From NCBI GenBank assembly GCA_963559135.1, contig CAUWJP010000021.1, forward strand, positions 1-53,954: a stretch of 53,954 nucleotides of DNA. Direction: 5' to 3'. Of this stretch, positions 1-7,504 are shown in pieces. The notes beneath the pieces were generated by a model, which saw only the letters and a program-made list of their open reading frames with translations, was not told where the DNA came from and did not search any database. Positions within the stretch are counted from its first letter, which is position 1, and the number at the start of each line of letters is the position of its first letter. A program made the translations under genes and the position numbers. This stretch comes from Sellimonas sp963559135 (GTDB lineage: Bacteria > Bacillota > Clostridia > Lachnospirales > Lachnospiraceae).

Positions 1-25
1 TCGTAAAACTTGCAATTTTTTCCAT
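1..25 (-). CDS. luxS: Partial CDS, probable S-ribosylhomocysteine lyase LuxS (N-terminus only)
   Basis: Only the first eight codons lie in the window, reading MEKIASFT on the minus strand, preceded by an AAAGGAG ribosome site about nine bases before the ATG. LuxS proteins of Firmicutes often start with this M-x-K-I-A-S-F pattern, so LuxS (S-ribosylhomocysteine to homocysteine plus the autoinducer-2 precursor) is the best guess. The metal-binding motifs lie outside the window, so the identity rests on eight residues. Confidence 0.45.
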
Positions 26-50
26 GTTGTTTCTCTCCTTTCACTTTGTA

Positions 51-79
51 AGTATAGACTGATTTGATAAAAAGGGCAA
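51..79 (-). promoter_or_regulatory. Sigma-A type promoter for the leftward gene
   Basis: On the minus strand TTGCCC (79-74) and TATACT (56-51) are separated by exactly 17 bases, about 25 bases before the ATG of the leftward gene. Both boxes are close to consensus. Confidence 0.55.
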
Positions 80-86
80 GGGAATA

Positions 87-115
87 CTGAAATGAATCCC
101 ATGTTGTGCTAAAAT
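87..115 (+). promoter_or_regulatory. Weak candidate promoter for the histidine phosphatase gene
   Basis: CTGAAA (87-92) and TAAAAT (110-115) are 17 bases apart, in the intergenic space between divergent genes. The -35 box is poor, so this is tentative. Confidence 0.3.
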
Positions 116-167
116 AATAAAAGAGTGTCATAACACTGAGAATTGATAAGAAGCAGGAGGGATATTT

Positions 168-800
168 ATGCGTTTATATTTGATCCGTCATGGTGAGACG
201 GACTGGAATAAAGTCAAAAAACTACAGGGAAAGTCGGATATTCCGCTGAATGCATTTGGAGAGCATCTGGCGGAAGAAACAGGAGAAGCATTGGCTATGG
301 TTCCGTTTGACTTGGCTTATACCAGTCCACTGAAGCGTGCCAGACGGACTGCTGAGCTGGTTCTCGGAGAGCGCGATATTCCGATACTGGATGAGAAGAG
401 AATCGAAGAGATGGGATTTGGCATCTATGAGGGGCTGATTTGCAAAGAAGGGGCATCCGAAATTCCGGATCCGGAATTTTTCTATTTTTTCCATGCGCCG
501 GAAAAGTATCATCCACCAAAAGGAGGGGAATCCTTTGAGGATGTTTTAAAAAGAACGGGGGACTTTCTGGAGGAACTGCGTCAGGATCCTGCACGGTCAG
601 GACAGACAATTCTGATTGCGACACACGGAGCAGCTCTCTGCGCCCTTTTATGTCATATAAAAGGAGCAGATGTAAAAGATTTCTGGGGGCTTGGAGTGCA
701 TAAGAACTGTGCCGTGACAATCGTGGATGTCACACCGGAAGAGTACCGGATTGTAGAAGAGGGGAAAACCTATTATACAGATGAAGTCAAGCCATGGTAA
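168..800 (+). CDS. Histidine phosphatase family protein (phosphoglycerate-mutase-like)
   Basis: 210 aa. The N-terminus has the RHG signature (LIRHGETDWN, phospho-accepting His8), and the second catalytic His is in ATHGA near residue 153. This is the branch-2-free, small PhoE/CobC-like layout, a cytoplasmic phosphatase of small phosphorylated metabolites. The substrate cannot be read from sequence, and there is no cobalamin gene nearby to support an alpha-ribazole phosphatase role. The ATG has a GCAGGAGGG ribosome site seven bases upstream. The gene stands alone, divergent from luxS and closed by a strong terminator. Confidence 0.85.
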   Translation: MRLYLIRHGETDWNKVKKLQGKSDIPLNAFGEHLAEETGEALAMVPFDLAYTSPLKRARRTAELVLGERDIPILDEKRIEEMGFGIYEGLICKEGASEIPDPEFFYFFHAPEKYHPPKGGESFEDVLKRTGDFLEELRQDPARSGQTILIATHGAALCALLCHIKGADVKDFWGLGVHKNCAVTIVDVTPEEYRIVEEGKTYYTDEVKPW

Positions 801-801
801 G

Positions 802-850
802 AAAAACTCCCCGTCCTGCCGGCCATAATGGTGCAGGGCGGGGAGTTTTT
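802..850. terminator. Bidirectional intrinsic terminator
   Basis: The arms 802-819 and 833-850 pair almost perfectly as a GC-rich stem flanked by A and T tracts, so it can act on both strands. It separates the rightward phosphatase gene from the leftward ABC-F gene. Confidence 0.85.
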
Positions 851-879
851 ATACACATGAAAGATATATATCTGATATT

Positions 880-2520
880 TTAGTCATCTTCCTCTTCTTC
901 TGCTGTAGTAGTATAAGTCTGGCGTTTTCTTGCCATCTCATCGCTTTCCAGATATTCATCATAGGTTGTGATCTTGTCAATCATCTGGCCGTTTGGCATG
1001 ATTTCCATAATTCGGTTTGCCGTTGTCTGCACGATCTGATGGTCACGGGAGGAGAAGAGAATCACTCCCGGGAATTTGATCATACCATTGTTAAGTGCAG
1101 TGATAGATTCCATATCCAAATGGTTGGTCGGCTCATCGAAAATAAGAACGTTGGCTCCGGAAATCATCATCTTGGAAAGAAGACAGCGTACCTTTTCTCC
1201 TCCAGAAAGGACATTGACACGTTTCATTCCATCGTCTCCGCCAAAGAGCATACGGCCAAGGAAGCCGCGGACATAAGTTACGTCCTTTTCTTCGGAATAC
1301 TGAGTCAGCCATTCCGTGATCGTATAGTTGTTGTCAAACTCTTTTCCGCTGTCCTTAGGGAAATATGCCTGGGTAGTTGTGATTCCCCATTTGTAGGTAC
1401 CTTCATCCGGCTCAAGCTCTCCTGCGAGAATACGGAAGAGAGTAGTCTTTGCAAGTTCATTGCTTCCGACAAAAGCAACTTTGTCATCTCGATTGATAGT
1501 AAAGCTTAAATGATCCAGAACTTTCACTCCGTCGATAGTCTTGGTCAGATTTTCTACAGTCAGGACTTCATTTCCGATTTCACGGTTTGGACGGAAGTCG
1601 ATGTATGGATATTTTCTGCTGGAAGGGCGAATTTCATCAAGCTGAATCTTTTCCAGAGCTTTCTTTCGGGAAGTCGCCTGCTTGGATTTGGAAGCATTGG
1701 CGCTGAACCGGGAGATAAACTCTTTGAGCTCTTTGATTTTTTCTTCCTTTTTCTTGTTTGCTTCTTTCATCTGACGGATCAGAAGCTGGCTGGACTCATA
1801 CCAGAAATCATAGTTTCCGGCATAGAGCTGGATCTTTCCATAATCGATGTCTGCGATCTGAGTGCAGACTTTATTCAGGAAATAACGGTCGTGGGAGACT
1901 ACAATAACTGTATTCTCAAAGTTGATCAAAAATTCTTCCAGCCATGCGATGGCATCCAGATCAAGATGGTTGGTCGGTTCGTCCAAAAGAAGGATATCCG
2001 GATTCCCGAACAGTGCCTGTGCAAGCAAAACTTTCACTTTCTGTGCACCGGTCAGATTTTTCATATACTGATAATGAAGGTCTGTCTCAATACCAAGTCC
2101 GTTTAACAGGCTGGCCGCATCTGACTCTGCCTCCCATCCGTTCATGGTAGCAAATTCTCCTTCGAGCTCACTTGCCTTCATGCCGTCTTCATCGGTGAAA
2201 TCTTCTTTGGCATAGAGCGCTTCTTTTTCTTTCATGATTTCGTATAACCGTGCATTTCCCATGATAACGGTATCCAAAACCATGTATTCGTCGTATTTAA
2301 AATGATCCTGCTGAAGGAAAGATAGCCGCTCTCCTGGTGTAATGATCACTTCCCCGTTCGTAGGCTCCAGCTGCCCGGAAAGAATCTTCAGAAACGTAGA
2401 TTTTCCGGCTCCGTTGGCGCCAATCAGTCCATAACAGTTGCCTTCGGTGAATTTGATCGTTACGTCTTCAAACAGAGCTTTTTTTCCAACGCGAAGTGTG
2501 ACATTATTCGTGCTGATCAT
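880..2520 (-). CDS. ABC-F family ATPase, YbiT-like
   Basis: 546 aa with two fused nucleotide-binding domains and no membrane segments, as in ABC-F translation factors. The first domain has Walker A GANGAGKS (34-41) and Walker B followed by DEPTNHLD. Its signature is altered (LTGAQ instead of LSGGQ). The second domain has a degenerate Walker A (GSNELAKTT) but an intact LSGGE signature and Walker B. As I recall, this ELAKTT form is shared by a YbiT-like Firmicutes subgroup, so it is probably not a recent defect. The start at 2520 is chosen because AAAGGAG lies about 11 bases upstream and MIS-type starts fit the family. The frame stays open to an ATG at 2652 overlapping the pepP stop (TAATG). 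The C-terminus is acidic. It is downstream of, and probably cotranscribed with, the M24 peptidase. Confidence 0.88.
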   Translation of the reverse strand: MISTNNVTLRVGKKALFEDVTIKFTEGNCYGLIGANGAGKSTFLKILSGQLEPTNGEVIITPGERLSFLQQDHFKYDEYMVLDTVIMGNARLYEIMKEKEALYAKEDFTDEDGMKASELEGEFATMNGWEAESDAASLLNGLGIETDLHYQYMKNLTGAQKVKVLLAQALFGNPDILLLDEPTNHLDLDAIAWLEEFLINFENTVIVVSHDRYFLNKVCTQIADIDYGKIQLYAGNYDFWYESSQLLIRQMKEANKKKEEKIKELKEFISRFSANASKSKQATSRKKALEKIQLDEIRPSSRKYPYIDFRPNREIGNEVLTVENLTKTIDGVKVLDHLSFTINRDDKVAFVGSNELAKTTLFRILAGELEPDEGTYKWGITTTQAYFPKDSGKEFDNNYTITEWLTQYSEEKDVTYVRGFLGRMLFGGDDGMKRVNVLSGGEKVRCLLSKMMISGANVLIFDEPTNHLDMESITALNNGMIKFPGVILFSSRDHQIVQTTANRIMEIMPNGQMIDKITTYDEYLESDEMARKRQTYTTTAEEEEDD

Positions 2521-2651
2521 AGCGTTCCATTCTCCTTTACTTGAATTCAGATTGTCTACTTCATAATAACCATCGCCTATCTTATCACAATCCATATCTA
2601 CTTGGCAAGGGATTTCCCCGGCAGAATCCCGTAAAAACACGAGATTTTCCA

Positions 2652-3896
2652 TTATGACTTCTGCATGAATGCTTCGATCTCCTCTACCGTTTTTGGGATT
2701 CCTCCGCTTAATACTTCGCATCCGTCTTTTGTCACAACAAGGGTGTCTTCAATGCGGATGCCTATTCCCAGTTCATCGAAATAGAGACCAGGCTCCAAGG
2801 TAAAGACCATATCCTCTTCCAGGAGGGCGTTATCGTCCCCTACGTCATGAGTATAAAGACCAATATAATGGCCGGATCCATGGAAATAGTAGCGCATGAT
2901 TTCTTCCGGCTTTTTGATCATGCCAATTCGGATCAGTTCTTCCGCCATGACCTGTTTACTTAATTCCTGAAGTTCATTTTTCGGCTGACCCGGTTTCGTT
3001 GCCGCAATGGCAGAATTCAACCCTTTTAGGACGACGTTGTAAAGGGCTTTCTGCTCCTCGGTAAAATATCCGTTTACCGGATAGGTGCGGCTGACATCGG
3101 CATCGTATCCGCCCCATTTGGCACCAAGATCATACAAAATCATGTCTCCATCTTTCATCAGACGGTCATTGTCATTGTAATGCATGCAGCAGGCATTGGG
3201 GCCGGAAGCTGCAATGGTCGGAAACGCATGTGTTGCGTTGTGAGACTTCAATGAAAAATCAAAGTACGCTTCGATTTCGTATTCATACATGTCCGGCTTC
3301 AAATGAGAGAGCATGTTTTTGACACCAATTTCCGTAATCTCGCAGGCTTTCCGGTGCAGTGCAATTTCCTCCTTTGTTTTCACCTGGCGGAACCGTGCTA
3401 AATCCTGAAAGGTATTGAAGATCGGAAGAGTCGGATCAAAGTCATGGATGCGGCAAGCGAATTCGCGCGCTTTATTTTTGACAAACGGACGATCCCATCC
3501 AGGAATGTCGATATAAACCTGATGGATCAGGCCTGGCTCGCCAAACAGTGGAATGGACTTTTCAAAGCGTTCCAGATACTCTACCTGTTCGACACCGGTT
3601 TCTTCTTTGACACTTTCCTTTCCGCAAGAGACGCCGGTCCAGCGAGCAGCTTTTTCATCCGGGTGATCAATAAATAATGTTTCACGAATGGTACCGTTTC
3701 GCTTGGTAACCATCAGGACAGCATCTGGGTATGAAAATCCCGTCAGATAATAAAAATTGGCGTAAGGTGTGAAGGGATACATTTCATCCCCTTTCCATTC
3801 CTTCTCCGTGCCGGAAAAGACAAATCCGACAGAATTATCTTTTAGAACAGAGGCATAAAACGCCCGCCTGGAAGCATGAAATTCTTTACTGATCAT
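2652..3896 (-). CDS. pepP: Aminopeptidase P family (M24) Xaa-Pro peptidase
   Basis: 414 aa, the full PepP layout: an N-terminal creatinase-like domain (about 1-165) and a C-terminal pita-bread metallopeptidase domain. Metal ligands are visible as Asp256 (YDLGAK) and Asp267 (YDADVSR), His in HGSGHYIGL, and Glu in EPGLYF and RIEDT. It should remove N-terminal residues that precede proline, in the cytoplasm, using two divalent metals. The start at 3896 is set by AAAGGAGG nine bases upstream; the longer open frame to 3941 lacks a ribosome site. It lies 131 bases before the ABC-F gene. Confidence 0.9.
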   Translation of the reverse strand: MISKEFHASRRAFYASVLKDNSVGFVFSGTEKEWKGDEMYPFTPYANFYYLTGFSYPDAVLMVTKRNGTIRETLFIDHPDEKAARWTGVSCGKESVKEETGVEQVEYLERFEKSIPLFGEPGLIHQVYIDIPGWDRPFVKNKAREFACRIHDFDPTLPIFNTFQDLARFRQVKTKEEIALHRKACEITEIGVKNMLSHLKPDMYEYEIEAYFDFSLKSHNATHAFPTIAASGPNACCMHYNDNDRLMKDGDMILYDLGAKWGGYDADVSRTYPVNGYFTEEQKALYNVVLKGLNSAIAATKPGQPKNELQELSKQVMAEELIRIGMIKKPEEIMRYYFHGSGHYIGLYTHDVGDDNALLEEDMVFTLEPGLYFDELGIGIRIEDTLVVTKDGCEVLSGGIPKTVEEIEAFMQKS

Positions 3897-3929
3897 AGTA
3901 AATTCCTCCTTTACATATTCACTGAGATC

Positions 3930-3938
3930 AGTATAACA
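3930..3938 (-). promoter_or_regulatory. Extended -10 promoter for the pepP/ABC-F unit
   Basis: The minus strand reads TGTTATACT, a TGn-TATACT extended -10 box, about 34 bases before the pepP start. A weak -35 (TTGATC) is 19 bases further upstream. Confidence 0.45.
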
Positions 3939-4041
3939 CATGAAAGGAGAAAAAGATCAAATTCGCTGTTTACTTCGGGAAAAGAAGCTGATACTATAAA
4001 ATATAAAGGTAAAAAACAATTTGAAAGCAGGAGGAGAAGAG

Positions 4042-4932
4042 ATGGACGAAAGACAGAATAGCCAGAATAATAAGCTGATTCCTGCGGCTCTCGTTCTGGA
4101 AGGCGGCGCGACAAGAGGAGTATTTACCTCCGGTGTGCTTGACTTTCTTATGGAAAAAGATTTTTACACAACCGACGTGATCGGCGTATCCGCAGGCGCC
4201 TGCAACGCAATCGACTATGTGTCCAGGCAGATCGGGCGCACAAAAAAGTGCATGATACACAAAGAAAAAGAATATGACTTCTATCTGGGACTGCGCAAGA
4301 TGGTTAAGGAGAAAAGCGTGATGGATATGGATCTCATTTTTGACCAGTATCCAAAGAAGCTGATCCCATTTGACTTTGATACGTATTTCAAGTCGGAAAT
4401 GAACTGTGAACAGGTAGTAACAAACTGCGAGACTGGAAAAGCAGAGTATCTTGATGAGAGAGAAGAGAAAGAAAGGCTGTTGAAGATCTGCCGGGCTTCC
4501 AGTAGTATGCCGCTGGCGGCTCCGATCGTGCGGATTGACGGTACTCCTTATCTGGACGGCGGACTTGCAGATTCCGTACCGATTCAGAGAGCCCTGGAAA
4601 AGGGAAAGGAGAAGATCATCGTCATTCTGACAAGAAATGAGGGATACAGGAAGAAAAAGCCGTCTATTGGAGAGGCAAGAATCTACCGTGCTGCGTACAA
4701 AAAATACCCGAATCTGGTCCGGACAATCCTAAGACGTCCTTACATTTACAATAAACAGATGGAGCGGATTGAACAGCTGGAGAAGCAGGGAGAAATCTTT
4801 GTACTCCGCCCGAAGATACGGACGATCGGCAGACTGGAGAAAGACTACGATCGTTTGACTTCTTTCTATGAGCACGGCTATGTACAGATGAAAGAAGAGT
4901 ATGAAAGACTGTTGGAATATTTAAAGAAATAA
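4042..4932 (+). CDS. Patatin-like phospholipase family protein
   Basis: 296 aa. The patatin hallmarks are present: oxyanion-hole GGATRG (21-26), nucleophile elbow GVSAG with Ser50, and the catalytic Asp172 in YLDGG. This predicts a cytoplasmic Ser/Asp-dyad acyl hydrolase resembling bacterial YjjU/RssA-type proteins; the lipid substrate is unknown. The C-terminal third is basic and rich in charged helices. The ATG at 4042 follows GCAGGAGGAGAAG; an upstream in-frame TTG at 4021 has no ribosome site. No signal peptide is seen. It is a single-gene unit ended by a strong hairpin. Confidence 0.87.
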   Translation: MDERQNSQNNKLIPAALVLEGGATRGVFTSGVLDFLMEKDFYTTDVIGVSAGACNAIDYVSRQIGRTKKCMIHKEKEYDFYLGLRKMVKEKSVMDMDLIFDQYPKKLIPFDFDTYFKSEMNCEQVVTNCETGKAEYLDEREEKERLLKICRASSSMPLAAPIVRIDGTPYLDGGLADSVPIQRALEKGKEKIIVILTRNEGYRKKKPSIGEARIYRAAYKKYPNLVRTILRRPYIYNKQMERIEQLEKQGEIFVLRPKIRTIGRLEKDYDRLTSFYEHGYVQMKEEYERLLEYLKK

Positions 4933-4964
4933 GAAAGCAAATATTGAAACAACCTGTTGTATTA

Positions 4965-5019
4965 AAAAAGACCGGAAAGAAAAGGATCAGTCGTATTTCC
5001 TTTTCTTTCCGGTCTTTTG
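4965..5019. terminator. Bidirectional intrinsic terminator between convergent genes
   Basis: Arms 4965-4986 and about 4998-5019 form a 20-bp stem with A-rich and T-rich edges, between the rightward patatin gene and leftward truA. Confidence 0.85.
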
Positions 5020-5025
5020 ACTTTG

Positions 5026-5769
5026 CTATTGCGGATATTCTGCCTCTTGAAAGAACAGGCCTTTTGGATCGATCGGATCGGATGCGGATTCCTTGCCGTC
5101 AAAGATCCGCTCAATATCGTCAACCGGACGTATTCCCTGCCCGATATCCAGAAGGGTGGAGACGATGATCCGTGTCATATTGTGAAGGAAGTCATTGGCG
5201 GTAATGGTAAATTCCAGCTCATCCCCGCTTCCGTAAATGTCAACGGAGAACACTTCCTTGACGCCTCCTTTTTTCTTTTTAGAGGAGGAAAAGCGCTGGA
5301 AATCGTGCCGCCCAATCAGAAGCTCGGATGCCTCACGCATCTTCTTGATATCCGGTTTCTTAAACAGATGATATACATATTTTCGTTCAAATACATCAGG
5401 CACTTCCGCTGTAGAGATCCGGTAAATATAGGTTCGCTTCTTCGCATTTAAGGAAGCGTGGAAACGCTCCGGCATGTCCTCCACATCCAGAACCGCAATG
5501 TCAGCAGGAAGGTAACGGTTAAGATAATGCTTGATTTCTCTGGCGCTGAGACTGCAGTCTGTATGGAAATTGACCGTCTGCGCGTAGGCATGTACTCCGG
5601 TCTCGGTCCGAGAAGCACAGAAAAGCTCCGGGGTCTGCCCGGTCATTTTGGAGATCACGTCCGTAAGCTTTCCAGAAATCGTGCTGGAAGTATCTTCCCC
5701 GGCTCCAAGTCTCTGCCATCCATGGTACCGGGAGCCGTCATATTCTATTGTCAGTTTGATATTTCGCAT
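5026..5769 (-). CDS. truA: TruA-like tRNA pseudouridine synthase with Asp-to-Glu change at the catalytic position
   Basis: 247 aa, normal TruA length. The N-terminal YDGSRYHGWQ block and the C-terminal segments FLHNMTRIIV and RIFDGKES are typical of TruA, which makes pseudouridine at tRNA positions 38-40. The invariant catalytic motif R-T-D-x-G-V-H reads RTETGVHAYAQ here: Glu56, codon GAG at 5604-5602. The rest of the fold looks intact, so it may be a diverged paralog, a reduced-activity enzyme or a sequencing error. The start at 5769 has AAGGAG upstream (the frame opens further to 5802 without a ribosome site). Confidence 0.85.
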   Translation of the reverse strand: MRNIKLTIEYDGSRYHGWQRLGAGEDTSSTISGKLTDVISKMTGQTPELFCASRTETGVHAYAQTVNFHTDCSLSAREIKHYLNRYLPADIAVLDVEDMPERFHASLNAKKRTYIYRISTAEVPDVFERKYVYHLFKKPDIKKMREASELLIGRHDFQRFSSSKKKKGGVKEVFSVDIYGSGDELEFTITANDFLHNMTRIIVSTLLDIGQGIRPVDDIERIFDGKESASDPIDPKGLFFQEAEYPQ

Positions 5770-5801
5770 AGATTTTACTCCTTTTTTCTTTTGTAGTACC
5801 A

Positions 5802-5810
5802 TGATATAAT
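5802..5810 (+). promoter_or_regulatory. Extended -10 promoter for the thioesterase gene
   Basis: TGATATAAT is a consensus TGn-TATAAT extended -10, 39 bases before the thioesterase ATG. No good -35 box is seen at 17 bases. Confidence 0.55.
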
Positions 5811-5849
5811 AAAAAGAGGAAAAAAGAAAGTCAAAAAGAGGTTAAAATC

Positions 5850-6329
5850 ATGAGTGAGATCAAACCAAAGAGAGTCGAGGATTCCATGGTGGAGACGGTT
5901 CATATCGTAAGACCGACCCATCTGAATGCGGCGGGGCGGCTGTTTGGGGGCGTTCTGATGCAGTGGATTGATGAATGTGCAGGTGTGGTTGCCAAACGGC
6001 ACTGTATGAGTAATATTACGACTGCCTCCGTGGATAATCTCCGGTTTATCCGAGGAGCCTATCAGGATGATCTGGTGGTAATCCGGGCCAAGATGACTTA
6101 TACCGGGCGGACTTCCATGGAGATTCGGGTTGATACCTATGTGGAGGCTCTGGACGGAATGAGAAAGCCGATTAACCGCGCATATCTTACCGTCGTGGCA
6201 TTGGATGAAAATGACAGGCCGAAAGAAGTACCGCGTCTTATTGTGGAATCCGAGACAGAAAAAGCAGAATGGGAAGGAGCGCTGAAGCGCAGAGAAAACC
6301 GCTTGATGCGAAGAGAAGAAGGATTTTGA
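5850..6329 (+). CDS. Acyl-CoA thioesterase, hotdog fold (YciA/YkhA-like)
   Basis: 159 aa, one hotdog domain (about 10-130). The family features are seen: HLNAAGRLFGGVLMQWIDECAG (helix carrying the catalytic Asp region, residues about 24-45) followed by a strand with TASVDNLRFIRGA. It should hydrolyse acyl-CoA thioesters in the cytoplasm as a hexamer; chain-length preference cannot be read. The charged C-terminal tail (130-159) is common in YkhA-like proteins. The ribosome site AAGAGGT is modest. It converges with an unknown gene and shares a terminator with it. Confidence 0.86.
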   Translation: MSEIKPKRVEDSMVETVHIVRPTHLNAAGRLFGGVLMQWIDECAGVVAKRHCMSNITTASVDNLRFIRGAYQDDLVVIRAKMTYTGRTSMEIRVDTYVEALDGMRKPINRAYLTVVALDENDRPKEVPRLIVESETEKAEWEGALKRRENRLMRREEGF

Positions 6330-6357
6330 GAGGAACTGTAAGTCAGTTCCTCTTTTT
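6329..6357 (+). terminator. Intrinsic terminator of the thioesterase gene, overlapping the next gene's 3' end
   Basis: AGAGGAACTG (6329-6338) pairs with CAGTTCCTCT (6344-6353), followed by a T run. The right arm lies inside the last codons of the convergent leftward gene that ends at 6343. Confidence 0.75.
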
Positions 6358-6651
6358 CCATGCGGCATTAACAAATGCGACCATCTGGTCAATTCTGGCC
6401 TGTTCTTCTTTGCTTTTTCCTTCTTTTAAAAACTGGAGGATCAAAGTCATTTCTTCCTCAGAAAAGCGGATGCCCTTCTGATTTGCCTGAGTGATCAAAG
6501 TCATCATAACAGGCGCCAGATTCCGTCCTGTTTTTCCTTGTGTCCTTTCAAACGCTGTCCGTATCAGTTCCTGTTTCATCGGATCCAGATCCCGGATCGC
6601 CGGATTCTTCATCCATGCTTCCCACTGGCTGTCCTTCGGCTTCATCTTCAT
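6343..6651 (-). CDS. Hypothetical protein, overlaps the upstream gene by 104 nt
   Basis: 102 aa, helical and highly charged, no membrane segment or known motif. The ATG at 6651 has an ideal AAGGAGG site, located inside the coding sequence of the preceding gene (6548-7090). The two proteins therefore use the same 104 bases in different frames. The protein has a natural hydrophobic/charged pattern from its start (KNPAIRDLDPMKQELI), so it is probably real and translated as a separate product. Function unknown; the two gene products are likely related in function because they are cotranscribed. A fused ancestral gene split by a +1 shift is the alternative. Confidence 0.7.
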   Translation of the reverse strand: MKMKPKDSQWEAWMKNPAIRDLDPMKQELIRTAFERTQGKTGRNLAPVMMTLITQANQKGIRFSEEEMTLILQFLKEGKSKEEQARIDQMVAFVNAAWKKRN

Positions 6652-7090
6652 TTTCGCCTCCTTTTTCAAACATCTGACTGTAAAGATCGAACATTTCGTC
6701 CGTACCGGAAGGCATCATGGAACGAAACAGATCAGTCGGGTCCGGGTGCTCTTTTGCTGATCCGGAAGCATTCATCATTTCCATCATACTCATGGCGGAA
6801 AAAGCCATATCGATCTGATCTGCCTCCTCTTCCTTCATATAGGGACGGAGTTCTTCAAAAATCTCCATTGCATTGACTTGTTTGGGGGAAGTGTATTCTC
6901 CCATGCCAAGACGGGGAGAGTTTCGAAAATATGTGATCGTGTTCTGGAGTTCCACGTATTTGATCCAGACAGCCAGAAGTTTCTGTGTGCCGGAAGGCAG
7001 ATAGGGGAGAAACAGTTTCATAATATGAAGATGCTCAGGCACTACGAGCATATCGAAAGGTGTCATGGGAAATGGAGTTTTGTTCTTCAT
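6548..7090 (-). CDS. Hypothetical protein with low-complexity acidic tail
   Basis: 180 aa. Residues 1-110 are a Met- and Phe-rich helical region starting MKNKTPFPMTPFDMLVVPEH. About residues 110-145 include two short Met-rich helices. The last 35 residues (Glu, Gly, Ser, Asp, Thr) are disordered-looking and coincide with the frame occupied by the next gene. The start is supported by AGGAG about ten bases upstream. It could be a small spore- or surface-associated protein, but nothing in the sequence proves that; I do not recognise it. Confidence 0.7.
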   Translation of the reverse strand: MKNKTPFPMTPFDMLVVPEHLHIMKLFLPYLPSGTQKLLAVWIKYVELQNTITYFRNSPRLGMGEYTSPKQVNAMEIFEELRPYMKEEEADQIDMAFSAMSMMEMMNASGSAKEHPDPTDLFRSMMPSGTDEMFDLYSQMFEKGGENEDEAEGQPVGSMDEESGDPGSGSDETGTDTDSV

Positions 7091-7196
7091 GTGTTTGCAT
7101 CTCCTATCTGATCCGGCGTTGTAAATATATATGTGAATAAAACCGAAAATATGCGGGCATCATATATTGGAAGAAAAAGGAAAAGGAGAATGAGAT

Positions 7197-7355
7197 ATGC
7201 CAAGAAAACTGATTCTGGACGGAAATACGGTTTATGAATTAGATGAAGAATGTATGCTGCAACAAGAATGCGCAGACCAGGATGAACGGACTCTTTCCGA
7301 TCATGTCAACAAAGAAGACGAGAAAAAAGCGATGAGACGGCAGAGCCGGAAATAG
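7197..7355 (+). CDS. Small hypothetical protein, 52 aa
   Basis: A short gene starting MPRKLILDGNTVYELDEE with AAAAGGAG nine bases before the ATG and a terminator 45 bases after the stop. The protein is hydrophilic, with two Cys residues, an acidic centre and a basic C-terminal end (RRQSRK). The N-terminal pattern of a basic strand followed by N-x-V-Y-E-L-D-E-E resembles small conserved proteins seen in Lachnospiraceae, but I know no function. Confidence 0.6.
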   Translation: MPRKLILDGNTVYELDEECMLQQECADQDERTLSDHVNKEDEKKAMRRQSRK

Positions 7356-7399
7356 AACGGATTTAAATTGGGAATTCTTGCAATCGAGGCAGGGAACTT

Positions 7400-7430
7400 C
7401 AGGGCCGGATTATCCGGTCCTGTTCTTTTT
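7400..7430 (+). terminator. Intrinsic terminator
   Basis: CAGGGCCGG (7400-7408) pairs fully with CCGGTCCTG (7414-7422, one G-T pair) with loop ATTAT, followed by TTCTTTTT. It ends the small 52-aa gene. Confidence 0.8.
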
Positions 7431-7442
7431 CCAACAGAAGTC

Positions 7443-7471
7443 TTTCAAAAAGGCTAAAAAACTGCTATGAT
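7443..7471 (+). promoter_or_regulatory. Promoter for the CobW-type gene pair
   Basis: TTTCAA (7443-7448), a 17-base spacer and TGCTATGAT (TATGAT at 7466-7471, extended -10). It lies 34 bases before the first GTPase gene. No Zur-like palindrome is evident around it. Confidence 0.5.
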
Positions 7472-7504
7472 AAAAGGCGATGAAAAAAGAAAGAAGGATG
7501 CATT

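Noticed and set aside
6640..6675. Programmed frameshift between the two overlapping unknown genes at GAAAAAG
   Set aside because: Only five A residues in the wrong phase for a slippery heptamer, the shift needed is +1, and the downstream gene has its own strong ribosome site.
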